This document shows positions 15,249 to 23,274 of a stretch of 28,472 bases of DNA, one piece after another. Source of the stretch: a virus. The stretch covers positions 1-28,472 of the IMG/VR virus record IMGVR_UViG_3300017756_000074. One strand, 5' to 3'. The translations under genes and the position numbers were made by a program. Within the stretch, counting starts at the first letter, position 1; each line of letters opens with the position of its first letter. The notes under the pieces are model-generated. The model made no database searches and was not told the DNA's origin. It was given only the letters and a program-made list of their open reading frames with translations.

Positions 15249-16976
15249 TTACTCCCACGGAAGGCCGCTGTCATCTTTTTCGTCTAATACATTAACTTGA
15301 GGCACAAAAGAACCTGACTTAGGTTCCCATGTAAAAAACGATTCACCACCGTTTTCACCTAGGTTTTGAAACTTAACTTTTAATACTTTTACCTTTGTAT
15401 TTTTAGCTTCATAATCTCTATGTACTAATAAGCCGTGATAACTAGCATCATACCATTCACCACCACCTTTTATATTATACATTGTAGGTTCTTGTATTTT
15501 ACCGTTTTGGTCTCTCATCATCTTTGTCGGATGTGCTACTATAAACGTTAGAACGTCATACTTTTTACAGAACTGCTCGATTTTACTTAAGTAATCCATA
15601 GTATATCTATTAACATCATCTGACACAGCGTTTGTGTCTCTTATTTTATTATAAGGATCTATCACAAGGCATTTAATACCTTTACGTTTAACTAATTCAG
15701 CACCTTTACGCAATACAGAGTCTAGACTATATTTGTCCATGTCTATAAAATAAAAGTTATCGTTAACGTGTTCTGATACTTCCTTCCACCTACCGCCACC
15801 AATATCACTTGGCGATGGCATATCACCCCAACACTTACGCATAAGCTTGTGAGCATGTAAATAAATAGGTTGGTTTTCAGGACTAGCAAATGCTGTCTTC
15901 CAACCATACTGTTTATTATAGCCTACAACCATTTGGTCAACAAAATCAGACTTGCCGCTACTAGGTATGCCAGTAACAGTAATAAACTGACCAGTGTATG
16001 TACTGAATATCTCGTCAAAGTTATTGAGGCCAATTTGAAAGCCTGGTTTAAAACCGTTTTTAACAAAATCTTTAAGTTCACCTTCTACGTTTTTAAGTGT
16101 TGTTACGTTTTCTAATGGTACTTGTTGCGCTGTATGTATAGCACTTTTTAGATCTTCTGCGCCGTACTTAATTAAGTACTCGTTAGCATCTTTACAGTCT
16201 AAGAAATCTACTATATAACAGTTTTCTGCACCTAGCCTACGCACAAACTCTTGTTTGAGCATTTGTCCAGGTTCATCAGCATCTACCGCTAGAATTATTT
16301 TTACTTTGTCTTCAAAGTAATCAATACAATTATCAAGATAATCTAAGTTGTTGTGATTTAACGTTGCACCGTTAGGTACTGATATTACGTTAGGCACACC
16401 TGCCTCGTGTAACGATAAAACATCGATTTCACCTTCAACAATTACACATGTATCATTATTAACTATACTGTTAATATTATAAAATACTTTTTCTGCGCCC
16501 TTGTATAATTTAAAATTCTTTGCACCGTCACGATACTTAATATTGATAAGTTGATTACCCATAAAGTAATTAAACTTTATTGTGTTCTCTTGCTTACCAG
16601 TCTGAGGCATAAACTCAGGGCCTTCAGAAACATTTAATGCTTCTAATGTACCCTGAGATATTCCTCTTGACTTAAACCATTCTACAACTTTACTACTGGG
16701 TGCCTTATGAGTTTTTGTAGAAAAACTCGGGCGTACGTATTCACGGTCGCTTGCACCCTTACGTTCGTAAGTATGTAGTTGAAAAGTTGAGTTACAGTTG
16801 TGGCAAGTACCGAGACCACGTTCCCAATCATAAGAAGCACATTTAAGCTTCTGATTCTTAGGTTTCCTGTCGTGAGAACACAGAGGACAAATCCCCTGTG
16901 TCTTACCCACTTCAAGACCATGTTGATTGAACTCATCAATCAAAAATCCATTAATCTCTTTATTCTCTACTTGCAT
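15249..16976 (-). CDS. Primase-helicase (T7 gp4-like, TOPRIM plus DnaB-type)
   Basis: 575 aa. N-terminal zinc finger with C30, C33 (CPLC), C58 and C61 (CHNC). TOPRIM primase core: VIVEGEIDV (E181, D185) and LAVDADEPGQ (D232, D234). DnaB/gp4 helicase: Walker A GIPSSGKS at 336-343, Walker B CLVIDPYN and IVAHPTK as sensor-type motif. The one protein can synthesise RNA primers and unwind the fork with the phage polymerase (outside this window). Ten bases separate it from the SSB gene, making a replication operon. Confidence 0.92.
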   Translation of the reverse strand: MQVENKEINGFLIDEFNQHGLEVGKTQGICPLCSHDRKPKNQKLKCASYDWERGLGTCHNCNSTFQLHTYERKGASDREYVRPSFSTKTHKAPSSKVVEWFKSRGISQGTLEALNVSEGPEFMPQTGKQENTIKFNYFMGNQLINIKYRDGAKNFKLYKGAEKVFYNINSIVNNDTCVIVEGEIDVLSLHEAGVPNVISVPNGATLNHNNLDYLDNCIDYFEDKVKIILAVDADEPGQMLKQEFVRRLGAENCYIVDFLDCKDANEYLIKYGAEDLKSAIHTAQQVPLENVTTLKNVEGELKDFVKNGFKPGFQIGLNNFDEIFSTYTGQFITVTGIPSSGKSDFVDQMVVGYNKQYGWKTAFASPENQPIYLHAHKLMRKCWGDMPSPSDIGGGRWKEVSEHVNDNFYFIDMDKYSLDSVLRKGAELVKRKGIKCLVIDPYNKIRDTNAVSDDVNRYTMDYLSKIEQFCKKYDVLTFIVAHPTKMMRDQNGKIQEPTMYNIKGGGEWYDASYHGLLVHRDYEAKNTKVKVLKVKFQNLGENGGESFFTWEPKSGSFVPQVNVLDEKDDSGLPWE

Positions 16977-16985
16977 CTGTGTTTT

Positions 16986-17306
16986 TTAAAATGGTAAATC
17001 GTCTGCTGGTGCAGCTGCTGCTGCTGGTTGGGCCATTGCTTGCGCAGGTTGGCCATCTCTTGGAGCTGGTTCAACATTTGTACCATTGCTCCATACTACC
17101 TTTACATTACCTAGATAAATCTTCTCAGTCTTAGCATCTCTTTCCTCTTTCGTTTGTTGAACGACTACAGGACCTTGATTACCAAACTGATCTGTTTCAT
17201 CATTAACGGTTATTGTAATAGGTAAGTATTTACCTTTTTTACCTTCGATAATTTTATCTTTAGGTATTTTAGTAAGGTCAATACTTGTAGCTATTATACT
17301 TGCCAT
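16986..17306 (-). CDS. Single-stranded DNA-binding protein-like
   Basis: 106 aa: a small OB-fold-like N-terminal part (KYLPITITVND, IYLGNVKVVWSNG) and an Ala/Pro/Gln-rich linker ending in DDLPF, the acidic tip that SSB proteins use to recruit partners. N-terminal sequence diverges from cellular SSB, so the call rests on the tail, size and position between primase-helicase and recombination genes. Start is directly coupled (TAATATG) to the upstream 55-aa gene. Confidence 0.75.
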   Translation of the reverse strand: MASIIATSIDLTKIPKDKIIEGKKGKYLPITITVNDETDQFGNQGPVVVQQTKEERDAKTEKIYLGNVKVVWSNGTNVEPAPRDGQPAQAMAQPAAAAAPADDLPF

Positions 17307-17307
17307 A

Positions 17308-17475
17308 TTAATAAGTATTTAATTGGTTAAACATTCTAGACATCTGTTGCTTTGTAGCACCTGTGCCTCTTCTTAAATTATCAACAGCTTTAACATGTGA
17401 TTGATTATTGTAAAAGTTGTTGGTACTCGTTGTAACGCCTGATACGTCACAAGTTCTTTTTCTTGTTCTTGCCAT
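17308..17475 (-). CDS. 55-aa basic small phage protein (CDVSGVTTSTNNFY)
   Basis: Complete frame from ATG 17475 to a TAA one base before the SSB start. MARTRKRTCDVSGV...ends LRRGTGATKQQMSRMFNQLNTY. The NNFYNNQSHVKAVDNLRRGTG pattern followed by TKQQ-x-x-RMFNQL looks like a compact conserved phage protein; basic pI. Its place between the exonuclease and SSB suggests a DNA-related role, not shown by motif. Confidence 0.65.
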   Translation of the reverse strand: MARTRKRTCDVSGVTTSTNNFYNNQSHVKAVDNLRRGTGATKQQMSRMFNQLNTY

Positions 17476-17486
17476 ATAATTAAAAA

Positions 17487-18218
17487 TTAAAGTGTTTTAC
17501 TTATGAAATATTGTTTCGGATTAAAATCCTTGGTTTTATAGAACAGCTCATAAGCGTCTTCTGCTCTATCGACCTTGTCTTTACCTGACGAATAAAACTC
17601 AGGCGAACAGTCAAACACACCTAACTGATGAGTTGTCTTATCAATTACTACAAACACCATATCATAGCCAAATAACTTTCTATATATGTATGCTTGTGAA
17701 TCGTAATTATAACGATAAGCACTGTTCTTGAATTTTTGAATATCAGCTGTAGTTTTAATATCTACTACTAATCCATCTTCATGGTTAATAATATCAGCTT
17801 TTCCTTTCCATACGTATTTACCGACTTTATCTACACCCGGTACCTCGTAGTCAACATCTTTAGCTTGTATTAAACCTTTACACACATCGTTGCTCATCAT
17901 CTTTTGAGTCATCAGTTCGATACGATCAACCTCGTGTTGTAATAAACATAGTTCTCCACCTGACATTTCTTTGTACATCTTTGTATTTCTAGTAGATGAT
18001 TGTATTACTTTATACTTCTTAAGCTTATCTGGCTCAAGTATTGCAGTATGAAAGTAACCACCTACTAAAAATGCAGATGATGGTTTACTTGGTTCTCCAA
18101 ACGCTAGTGGGTTAGTTAGTAACGTACCAATGTCTGAGTTACTCAAGTATTTCTTACCAAAACTGCCATAGTAATCTTCGTCATTACGTAGCCTTTTTAG
18201 TACGTCTTCTTTTTTCAT
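17487..18218 (-). CDS. RecE/Cas4-type PD-(D/E)xK exonuclease
   Basis: 243 aa. Nuclease core: H57 (VGGYFHTAILEP), D142 (WKGKADIIN), D153 and K155 (LVVDIKTT), Q175-A-Y (DSQAYIYR). This order (H, D, D-x-K, QxxxY-type) is that of phage exonuclease VIII/PDDEXK_1 enzymes that resect 5' strands to give 3' overhangs. It is one base from the annealing protein gene, the classical exonuclease plus annealase pair used in phage recombination and end repair. Confidence 0.82.
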   Translation of the reverse strand: MKKEDVLKRLRNDEDYYGSFGKKYLSNSDIGTLLTNPLAFGEPSKPSSAFLVGGYFHTAILEPDKLKKYKVIQSSTRNTKMYKEMSGGELCLLQHEVDRIELMTQKMMSNDVCKGLIQAKDVDYEVPGVDKVGKYVWKGKADIINHEDGLVVDIKTTADIQKFKNSAYRYNYDSQAYIYRKLFGYDMVFVVIDKTTHQLGVFDCSPEFYSSGKDKVDRAEDAYELFYKTKDFNPKQYFISKTL

Positions 18219-18737
18219 TTATAATGTTGTTAGTTCTTTCTCTTGTTCAGGAGTAAGTTGATACTTTTTCTTGATTGCATCTATTTTACCACCAGACTGT
18301 ATATAGCTTTTAGCCTTTTTAATATCGGCTAGCTTGTCTTTATGTGTGTTAGTTGCGTCACTGTCTTGAGTATCATCTATTAAAAATAAATTTCCTAAAG
18401 CATATTTCTTACCATAAGAAGATGCAGAGCCAAATTGCTGAGGTGTTTGCATACCTTTTTGATTAAGATCTACACCAACTATAGCTTTTGCTTTTAACGA
18501 CATACCTTTGCCGTCGTGTATAGCAGCTGTAGTTTGAAGCACAGGAATAGGACCATCAGCAATTAACTTTTCGTTAACTGTGACTGTTATATCGTACTTC
18601 AATAAAAATGGTTTGATTGCTTCTAAGATGTCTTCGGCTGATCGGAAATAATATTTGCCGAAGGAGTTAAATCTACTCTTTTTCGATTTAAACTCAGTCT
18701 GGACTTTAGCCAGCTTCTGTTGTAAAGTTAATTGCAT
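18219..18737 (-). CDS. ERF-family single-strand annealing protein
   Basis: 172 aa. ERF hallmark: YYFRSAEDILEAIKPFLLKY followed by FGSASSYGKKYALGNLFLI and DDTQDSDAT. These proteins anneal complementary single strands and work with the adjacent exonuclease. The C-terminal tail (KAKSYIQSGGKIDAIKKKYQLTPEQ) is helical and may contact SSB or another partner. First gene after a phage promoter-like site 30-50 bases upstream. Confidence 0.85.
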   Translation of the reverse strand: MQLTLQQKLAKVQTEFKSKKSRFNSFGKYYFRSAEDILEAIKPFLLKYDITVTVNEKLIADGPIPVLQTTAAIHDGKGMSLKAKAIVGVDLNQKGMQTPQQFGSASSYGKKYALGNLFLIDDTQDSDATNTHKDKLADIKKAKSYIQSGGKIDAIKKKYQLTPEQEKELTTL

Positions 18738-18763
18738 TTAATTTGATTTAGTCTATATATATA

Positions 18764-18785
18764 ATTACACATTAGTGAAACGTAT
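18764..18785 (-). promoter_or_regulatory. T7-like phage promoter, variant copy, upstream of ERF/exonuclease genes
   Basis: Read on the minus strand: AAATACG, TTTCACTAA, then a G-containing start (TGTGTAAT). It keeps the ATACG core and contains TCACTA, which the T7 promoter also has, with the same 8-9 base spacing to the first G. The GGATAAT block found in the other copies is degenerate here. It precedes the ERF start by about 30 bases. Confidence 0.5.
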
Positions 18786-18808
18786 TTAAATTTATTGTTC
18801 ACCATAAC

Positions 18809-19576
18809 CTAAAGATAATCAAGCACTTGCGAGTGATCTACATTATCAATAAGCTTTTTAACAGCTTGTTTCTTGAGTTGTGAAACTCTTACATAAGAGC
18901 TACTGCCTTGCATATTTAATTTAGCTGCAATTTCTTTAGCACTATGCTTATCGCTGTTCAAACCGTAACTTAATGTTAATACATTATATTCTTTCTCATC
19001 TAAATACTTTCTTAATAAACTATCTAAATAAGCATTTAACATTTCTAAGTTGTACGGTTCAGATTTATCAGGTATTTGATAGATCATATCTTCATCTTGT
19101 TTTGGCTTTTCGTCTATGCTTAAGAATATAGAATTAAAAAACATTTCAACCATCTTTTTATCTTTACCAAAGTTCCTACGTATCTCATTTAGTTTATGCT
19201 CAGGTATTCTCATGTCTCCACGATTAATATCTACAGCTCTACGTATGTGACCTCGTATTCTTTTTGATAAGAAAGATTTTAATGTTTTTTCTTGATCTTC
19301 TGATTCTTTTAAAACCATATAGTCTAATCTATCAACTGCTTTAACTAAGCCAGAATTACCTTCCTGTATAAGGTCTTGTATATCCATTACACCACTTGCT
19401 TGTTGTGATGTTGAGAATTTTCTAGCTAAATTTTCTACCAAAGGAGTAAATCCTATTATCATCTGTTCTCTATTCCAGATAGTAAAGTCTCCATCTTTTA
19501 CCTTAGGTAGTTTATAAATTTTATATTCAATGTCTTTTTTCCACCGAATATAATTTTGTACATTATAACTTTTCAT
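18809..19576 (-). CDS. Sigma-70-family-like factor encoded by the phage
   Basis: 255 aa. Region 2-like core: FTPLVENLARKF, then DLIQEGNSGLVKAVDRLDY (the 2.1-2.2 hallmark that binds the RNA polymerase coiled coil). Region 4-like HTH: YNVLTLSYGLNSDKHSAKEIAAKLNMQGSSSYVRVSQLKKQAVKKL. Regions 1.1 and a full 3 are missing or short. It could direct the host RNA polymerase to particular phage promoters; the T7-like sites nearby are not of the sigma-70 type, so the phage may use two transcription systems. Overlaps the upstream HTH gene by 14 bp. Confidence 0.8.
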   Translation of the reverse strand: MKSYNVQNYIRWKKDIEYKIYKLPKVKDGDFTIWNREQMIIGFTPLVENLARKFSTSQQASGVMDIQDLIQEGNSGLVKAVDRLDYMVLKESEDQEKTLKSFLSKRIRGHIRRAVDINRGDMRIPEHKLNEIRRNFGKDKKMVEMFFNSIFLSIDEKPKQDEDMIYQIPDKSEPYNLEMLNAYLDSLLRKYLDEKEYNVLTLSYGLNSDKHSAKEIAAKLNMQGSSSYVRVSQLKKQAVKKLIDNVDHSQVLDYL

Positions 19577-20189
19577 TTAATATTTGTTTTTCTCGTTTTA
19601 AATCATCACTCATGTGGCGATGCACTGTTCTTGTAGAGCAACTTAAAAGCTTGGCTATTTTACTAATAGTAATTTTTCCGTCTACCTCAACCATAGCATC
19701 GTATATATCATACTTGTCTATGCTTGGTCTACCTATTAGTTGACCTACGATTTTTAATTTCCCACTCAGGTCTAAACCAGAGTAAGGTTTGAATACTACT
19801 TTACGTAGCTTGTTTGCAGGTGGATCACCACCTTGGTTAAATACATCTTCTATCATATCATTTAATATTTTCTGTTTTATGAAGAAGGTTACAAAACCAT
19901 TATCTTTATTTGCTATAAATTTAAATACAGAACGCATATCATCTTCTAATGATATTTCATCACCTTCAACTCCATCTATATTTAAATAATATAATACAAG
20001 CATGTGCCACTTTAATGATTTATATGTAGTTATCTTAGCCTTGCTGTTAAACAAGTGATAACATTCATATGTACCATCGGCGTAGTATTTATACTGCTCG
20101 GTTTCAATAGTAGGTACATCGGTAATAGGATCTCTCCTATATACGATGCGTCTATTATTTAACCATTTTAAATTTCTGTCTTGTGACAT
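19563..20189 (-). CDS. HTH-containing DNA-binding protein paired with the sigma factor
   Basis: 208 aa. The first 150 residues have no recognised family. Residues about 165-200 (DAMVEVDGKITISKIAKLLSCSTRTVHRHMSDDLKREKQILNEKL) form a clear helix-turn-helix: ISKIAKLL turn then CSTRTVHRHM recognition helix. It lies directly before the sigma-like gene with a 14-bp overlap, so co-translation is likely. It may regulate phage promoters or act with the sigma factor; anti-sigma function is possible but not shown. Confidence 0.7.
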   Translation of the reverse strand: MSQDRNLKWLNNRRIVYRRDPITDVPTIETEQYKYYADGTYECYHLFNSKAKITTYKSLKWHMLVLYYLNIDGVEGDEISLEDDMRSVFKFIANKDNGFVTFFIKQKILNDMIEDVFNQGGDPPANKLRKVVFKPYSGLDLSGKLKIVGQLIGRPSIDKYDIYDAMVEVDGKITISKIAKLLSCSTRTVHRHMSDDLKREKQILNEKL

Positions 20190-20210
20190 TTGCCTGTTAC
20201 TTATTTATTC

Positions 20211-20564
20211 TTAATACCTTTTGTCATACCCTATTAATTCCAGTTTCACTGGATCCCATTTTCCATGCTTTATTGATTTATCAACTAATAAATCAATTCT
20301 ATTATTCCACCTATGATGCATTCTGTCCATTACTGTCCATATGCCATCAAAACCGTCTGTACCTGTAATTCTGACTTTTGCGCCAAATATAAAACCTTGT
20401 TCTTCAAGATCTCTACTTACAGCTATCCATCTATGTTCACCAGGACAACATTCCATTATATGTGAACCTGATGCGGTTATAAAAGGGGTACTATCTGTCT
20501 GTTCCGGCACCGCGTGGTATATCGTCGCAGTAACCAAAATGCTTTTTAATAAATTTAGTATCAT
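20211..20564 (-). CDS. 3D-domain (RlpA-like double-psi barrel) exported protein
   Basis: The start at 20564 (MILNLLKSILVTATIYHAV) gives a hydrophobic N-terminus; longer starts only add residues that overlap the neighbouring gene further. The core follows the 3D domain: TATIYHAVPEQTD, the RITGTDGFDGIWTVMDRM strand pair and NRIDLLVDKSIKHGKW, with the conserved Asp residues (in MDRM, RIDL, VDKS). Such domains occur in peptidoglycan-acting proteins (lytic transglycosylase-like). Its first 74 bp overlap the end of the gene upstream in another frame, an unusually long overlap here. Confidence 0.7.
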   Translation of the reverse strand: MILNLLKSILVTATIYHAVPEQTDSTPFITASGSHIMECCPGEHRWIAVSRDLEEQGFIFGAKVRITGTDGFDGIWTVMDRMHHRWNNRIDLLVDKSIKHGKWDPVKLELIGYDKRY

Positions 20565-21015
20565 ATTTTCTTTCTTTATTTTTATTATATATGTGAGCTT
20601 TGTCATATACATAGTATAACCAGTACGCATGTATAGCACAATCGCGCTTGTATACATCTGGCATAGCCTGTGGAGGTTGTGTAAACTTACCCTCTGGTAT
20701 ACCCGGAGGATAACAGGCTAATGGCTCTTTACATTTAGTTATTGTTAAATGTTCTTTACCATATCTAACATAATATTCTTTACCTAGTTGTATCATATGG
20801 TTGTATAACCACCTGTAATGATTTTTGTTTTGCCTACACCATATAGTTGAAGGGTGATTTAGATGTGCCGTTTTATAAGGTACATCTTCATTACCATAAT
20901 ATCTATGTGCAGTACAAAGCATTTGAGCTGACTCTAATACCATCTTCACAACATGTTTATTGTATTGGTATACAGCTGCCAGCTCAGGATCTTTATCTAA
21001 ATAAAATATATTCAT
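20491..21015 (-). CDS. Conserved-type phage protein (MNIFYLDKDPELAA...KHVVKMVLESAQML)
   Basis: 174 aa. The N-terminus MNIFYLDKDPELAAVYQYNKHVVKMVLESAQMLCTAHRYY is a pattern I recall from many unannotated phage proteins (MNIF-x-LD-x-DP...DKHV-x-KM-x-x-E-x-AQ-x-L-x-TAH). His, Trp and Cys are frequent, including HYRWLYNHM and CKEPLACYPP. Conserved His suggests an enzyme, but no known active site is recognised. Start overlaps the small gene before it by ATGA. Confidence 0.7.
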   Translation of the reverse strand: MNIFYLDKDPELAAVYQYNKHVVKMVLESAQMLCTAHRYYGNEDVPYKTAHLNHPSTIWCRQNKNHYRWLYNHMIQLGKEYYVRYGKEHLTITKCKEPLACYPPGIPEGKFTQPPQAMPDVYKRDCAIHAYWLYYVYDKAHIYNKNKERKYDTKFIKKHFGYCDDIPRGAGTDR

Positions 21016-21152
21016 AGTGTTTCTCGTATCATAATATCAGTTAGCTTATCACATAGCTGATCGTAATTCTTTTCCATAAAGTTATATTCTTGTTTACCGT
21101 TAATATCTACTGAGACCTTAAACAGTACTTCGTTTTTAAATTTTCTACTCAT
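21012..21152 (-). CDS. 46-aa small unknown protein
   Basis: The ATG at 21152 (MSRKFKNEVLFKVS) overlaps the ligase stop by eight bases, like its neighbours; a GTG further upstream would lie deep inside the ligase gene. Product is short and charged (KVSVDINGKQEYNFMEKNYDQLCDKLTDIMIRETL) with a strand-helix look. Stop overlaps the next ATG as ATGA. No family. Confidence 0.6.
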   Translation of the reverse strand: MSRKFKNEVLFKVSVDINGKQEYNFMEKNYDQLCDKLTDIMIRETL

Positions 21153-22020
21153 AGTTACGTATACATTTGAATAGCGGGTGTCTGTATGAACCTGCTTTAG
21201 TTCGTTGAAAATAAGTAAAGGTAGCACGCTGACCTATATAGTCATTAACTTTCAGTAACATATTTGCGAGATCCTTGTAGGTATAACCTTTGCCCGGCGG
21301 ACAACCGAACTGTATACCTTCGTCATCTTGCATCAGGAACTTTCCGAGCGTGCCTTGTCGCTTACCCTTACCTAATTCATAACCTATGATGGTTGCTTCA
21401 GTATCGCTGAAGTCTTTGAATTTCATTAAGTCGTAAGACCTACCGTGCTTGTATAAGCCATCTAGCCTTATGATAGAGCCTTCGTAACCAGCTGCAAGAT
21501 ATTCTTTATGTAATGTTCTAGCATAATTGTAGGAATCTACGAGCTTTGCAGGAACATATTTGATACAGTAAGAGTATATGTCTGAGTTTACTAGATTATT
21601 CATACGAGTTTTGTAGCTGTCATACTGCACACCATCGAAATAATCGTAGCAATGAAACTGAGTTAGATTTTTAGCATCTAATCTTTGTTCATCGGTAGGC
21701 TTTTGCTTACGAACTAGTGATATAATTTTCTCGAAGTCATCTTTCAGATCATGATTGTATAACTCGCCATCGAGTATAACATCAGGTTGATTAAAGAAAA
21801 ATGGTTTTAAACTATCGAGTATATGTTTTATGTTTTTAAATTCTTTACCTGTTCTTGAATATGCTTTTACGCTGAACGAGGCTAAGTTTTCTTGGCCAGG
21901 AAAATCTGACACGCGTTTTATTAGGCAGCGAACGCCGTCTAATTTAGGTTGTATATACACAGGTTGAGACCAGTCTACTCGTTTGTCGTCATACTTGTGT
22001 GCTAACATTGGTTTTATCAT
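21145..22020 (-). CDS. ATP-dependent DNA ligase
   Basis: 291 aa, minimal ligase. Adenylation motif IQPKLDGVRC with Lys26 as the AMP-bearing residue, motif III DGELYNHD, motif IV YEGSIIRL, motif V LMKFKDFSDTEATI, then a short OB-like end (LGKGKRQGTLGKF...). Seals nicks in phage DNA replication and repair. No extra domains; size fits the compact phage ligases. Start ATG overlaps the upstream gene stop by four bases. Confidence 0.9.
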   Translation of the reverse strand: MIKPMLAHKYDDKRVDWSQPVYIQPKLDGVRCLIKRVSDFPGQENLASFSVKAYSRTGKEFKNIKHILDSLKPFFFNQPDVILDGELYNHDLKDDFEKIISLVRKQKPTDEQRLDAKNLTQFHCYDYFDGVQYDSYKTRMNNLVNSDIYSYCIKYVPAKLVDSYNYARTLHKEYLAAGYEGSIIRLDGLYKHGRSYDLMKFKDFSDTEATIIGYELGKGKRQGTLGKFLMQDDEGIQFGCPPGKGYTYKDLANMLLKVNDYIGQRATFTYFQRTKAGSYRHPLFKCIRNYE

Positions 22021-22310
22021 AGGTTATTTAATTTATTTTGTATTTGATCTAGTTTTCTTTTTATAATTGCTGCCTTCATGTATTCTTCATTACCTTCGTA
22101 CAAACTCATTAATGTATGTAGTCTAGCCATTTCAGATACTAAGAACTCTTCTTCTGTTTCTTTAAAGGGCAATTGTCCTTTTATCAATTCACCTATAGTC
22201 ATAGGAGTATTGTATTGATGCCAGTTTGGGCTTTGAGCTTTTTGTATTAGTTTATCTAATACTTTTTCAGCTAGCTCATCTATTATTTTTTCGTTGTTTA
22301 TGAAACCCAT
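22017..22310 (-). CDS. 97-aa protein with UvrB/UvrC-motif-like helix pair
   Basis: The frame is open to an ATG at 22325, but that ATG straddles the start point of a phage promoter (core 22317-22337), so an RNA made from it lacks that codon; the ATG at 22310 (MGFINNEKIIDELAE) is the first available and gives a 13-nt leader. C-terminal helices EEFLVSEMARLHTLMSLYEGNEEYMKAAIIKRKLDQIQNKL resemble the small UvrB/C interaction motif (helix hairpin). Rest unrecognised. Stop overlaps the ligase start by ATGA. Confidence 0.65.
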   Translation of the reverse strand: MGFINNEKIIDELAEKVLDKLIQKAQSPNWHQYNTPMTIGELIKGQLPFKETEEEFLVSEMARLHTLMSLYEGNEEYMKAAIIKRKLDQIQNKLNNL

Positions 22311-22316
22311 ATCGTT

Positions 22317-22337
22317 ATTATCCATTTACTTTCGTAT
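22317..22337 (-). promoter_or_regulatory. T7-like phage promoter before the UVR-like/ligase operon
   Basis: Minus strand: ATACGA, eight bases (AAGTAAAT), GGATAAT. The first base upstream of ATACGA is the last base of the stop codon of the gene before it, so promoter and gene are packed without spare DNA. RNA start is expected at one of the two G residues. Confidence 0.75.
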
Positions 22338-22808
22338 TTAGTCTGTATTAAAATTTGCATATACTTTTTCAAATCTTGTTTTACCATTAGCAAAATCAGT
22401 GTAGTCCATATCTTTCATGTACTTAGATATAATCTTTTCTGGTTTTAATACAAACACACATCTACTACTGTATTGATCGTAGCAACTAATCCATATGTCA
22501 TCAGAATCACCTGTCCATATAATATAAGTATATTGGTGATCGATATTTTGATGGTCTGCGTATAAGTAGCAACTGTCATAGTAATGATCATGAACTAGCT
22601 TTGCAGCTAATGCGCTACCGTCTTGTCTAGCATTAGTGTGACACCAGTTTGCTAACTGTACACCTTGCCATTCAGGGTAACCATCATGATGTAAATACAT
22701 ATTTACATAGCTATTGTCAGCGTAAACTGAAGGGTTAGCAGCAAAACCTAAATCGTTTTGGCTTGCGTAGTCTCTATCTACTACCATAGTTAAATTTCTT
22801 GTACTCAT
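22338..22808 (-). CDS. 156-aa phage protein (MSTRNLTMVV...MYLHHDGYPE)
   Basis: N-terminus MSTRNLTMVVDRDYASQND and the NMYLHHDGYPEWQGVQLANW block are a pattern I recall from small proteins in several phages (STR... Y-x-HHDGYPE). Rest is Tyr/Asp-rich (YYDSCYLYADHQNIDHQYTYIIWTGDSDDIWISCY). No catalytic motif; the two His and Asp in HHDGYP could bind a metal. Its ATG overlaps the stop of the 48-aa gene upstream (ATGA). Confidence 0.65.
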   Translation of the reverse strand: MSTRNLTMVVDRDYASQNDLGFAANPSVYADNSYVNMYLHHDGYPEWQGVQLANWCHTNARQDGSALAAKLVHDHYYDSCYLYADHQNIDHQYTYIIWTGDSDDIWISCYDQYSSRCVFVLKPEKIISKYMKDMDYTDFANGKTRFEKVYANFNTD

Positions 22809-22951
22809 TTTATTCCGCCTTTATTTATTGTTAAACGTATTTCTCTGATATAATCATGGAACTTACTCCACTTGTCAGACTCTTCTTCAAAGTATGAATG
22901 TTCGATTCTTCGTTTTATTTCTTTTTCTATAAGAGATAACAAAGTCACCAT
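22805..22951 (-). CDS. 48-aa helical small protein
   Basis: ATG at 22951 to TGA overlapping the next gene. MVTLLSLIEKEIKRRIEHSYFEEESDKWSKFHDYIREIRLTINKGGIK: amphipathic, high Glu/Lys/Arg. It fills a 150-bp gap between two convincing genes with the usual 4-bp overlap on one side and a 7-bp gap on the other, so it is likely translated. Unknown function. Confidence 0.6.
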   Translation of the reverse strand: MVTLLSLIEKEIKRRIEHSYFEEESDKWSKFHDYIREIRLTINKGGIK

Positions 22952-22958
22952 TACATCT

Positions 22959-23273
22959 TTACACATCATCTCTTTCTCTGAATAATGCGAAGCCTAGCTT
23001 TGCGTAATTTATTATATCGCCAAACCTACTAATCATAGGTTCTGCCTTGTTTAGATCATGGTTGCTAACGTGAGCTGCAACTGAGCTAATTTGCTTATCG
23101 AAGTAAGCATACCACACAACTAGAGGATCTACATTTAGCTTTTTAGCCGTAGATTTAAAGTTGTTAAGTACATCATTATCCTGCATAGTATATTCAGGAC
23201 CTTTCTTGTTCATTGTTTCTTGCGCGTAATGATCTAACTCATGTACTAACGCGTTAAATTGTTCTGTCGTCAT
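22959..23273 (-). CDS. Small all-helical phage protein, DUF1599-like
   Basis: 104 aa. KKGPEYTMQDNDVLNNFKSTAKKLNVDPLVVWYAYFDKQISSV then MISRFGDIINYAKLGFALFRERDDV. The layout (KxxEY...DVLxNF...VWYAYFxKQ...RxxDIINYxxL) resembles the helical DUF1599-type phage domain, in which acidic and His residues may bind nucleotide or metal. Homology is suggested only by pattern; function unknown. Confidence 0.6.
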   Translation of the reverse strand: MTTEQFNALVHELDHYAQETMNKKGPEYTMQDNDVLNNFKSTAKKLNVDPLVVWYAYFDKQISSVAAHVSNHDLNKAEPMISRFGDIINYAKLGFALFRERDDV

Positions 23274-23274
23274 A

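Noticed and set aside
18809-20189. Lysogeny control region
   Set aside because: The HTH and sigma-like pair could suggest a switch, but there is no integrase, repressor pair or attachment site in the window.
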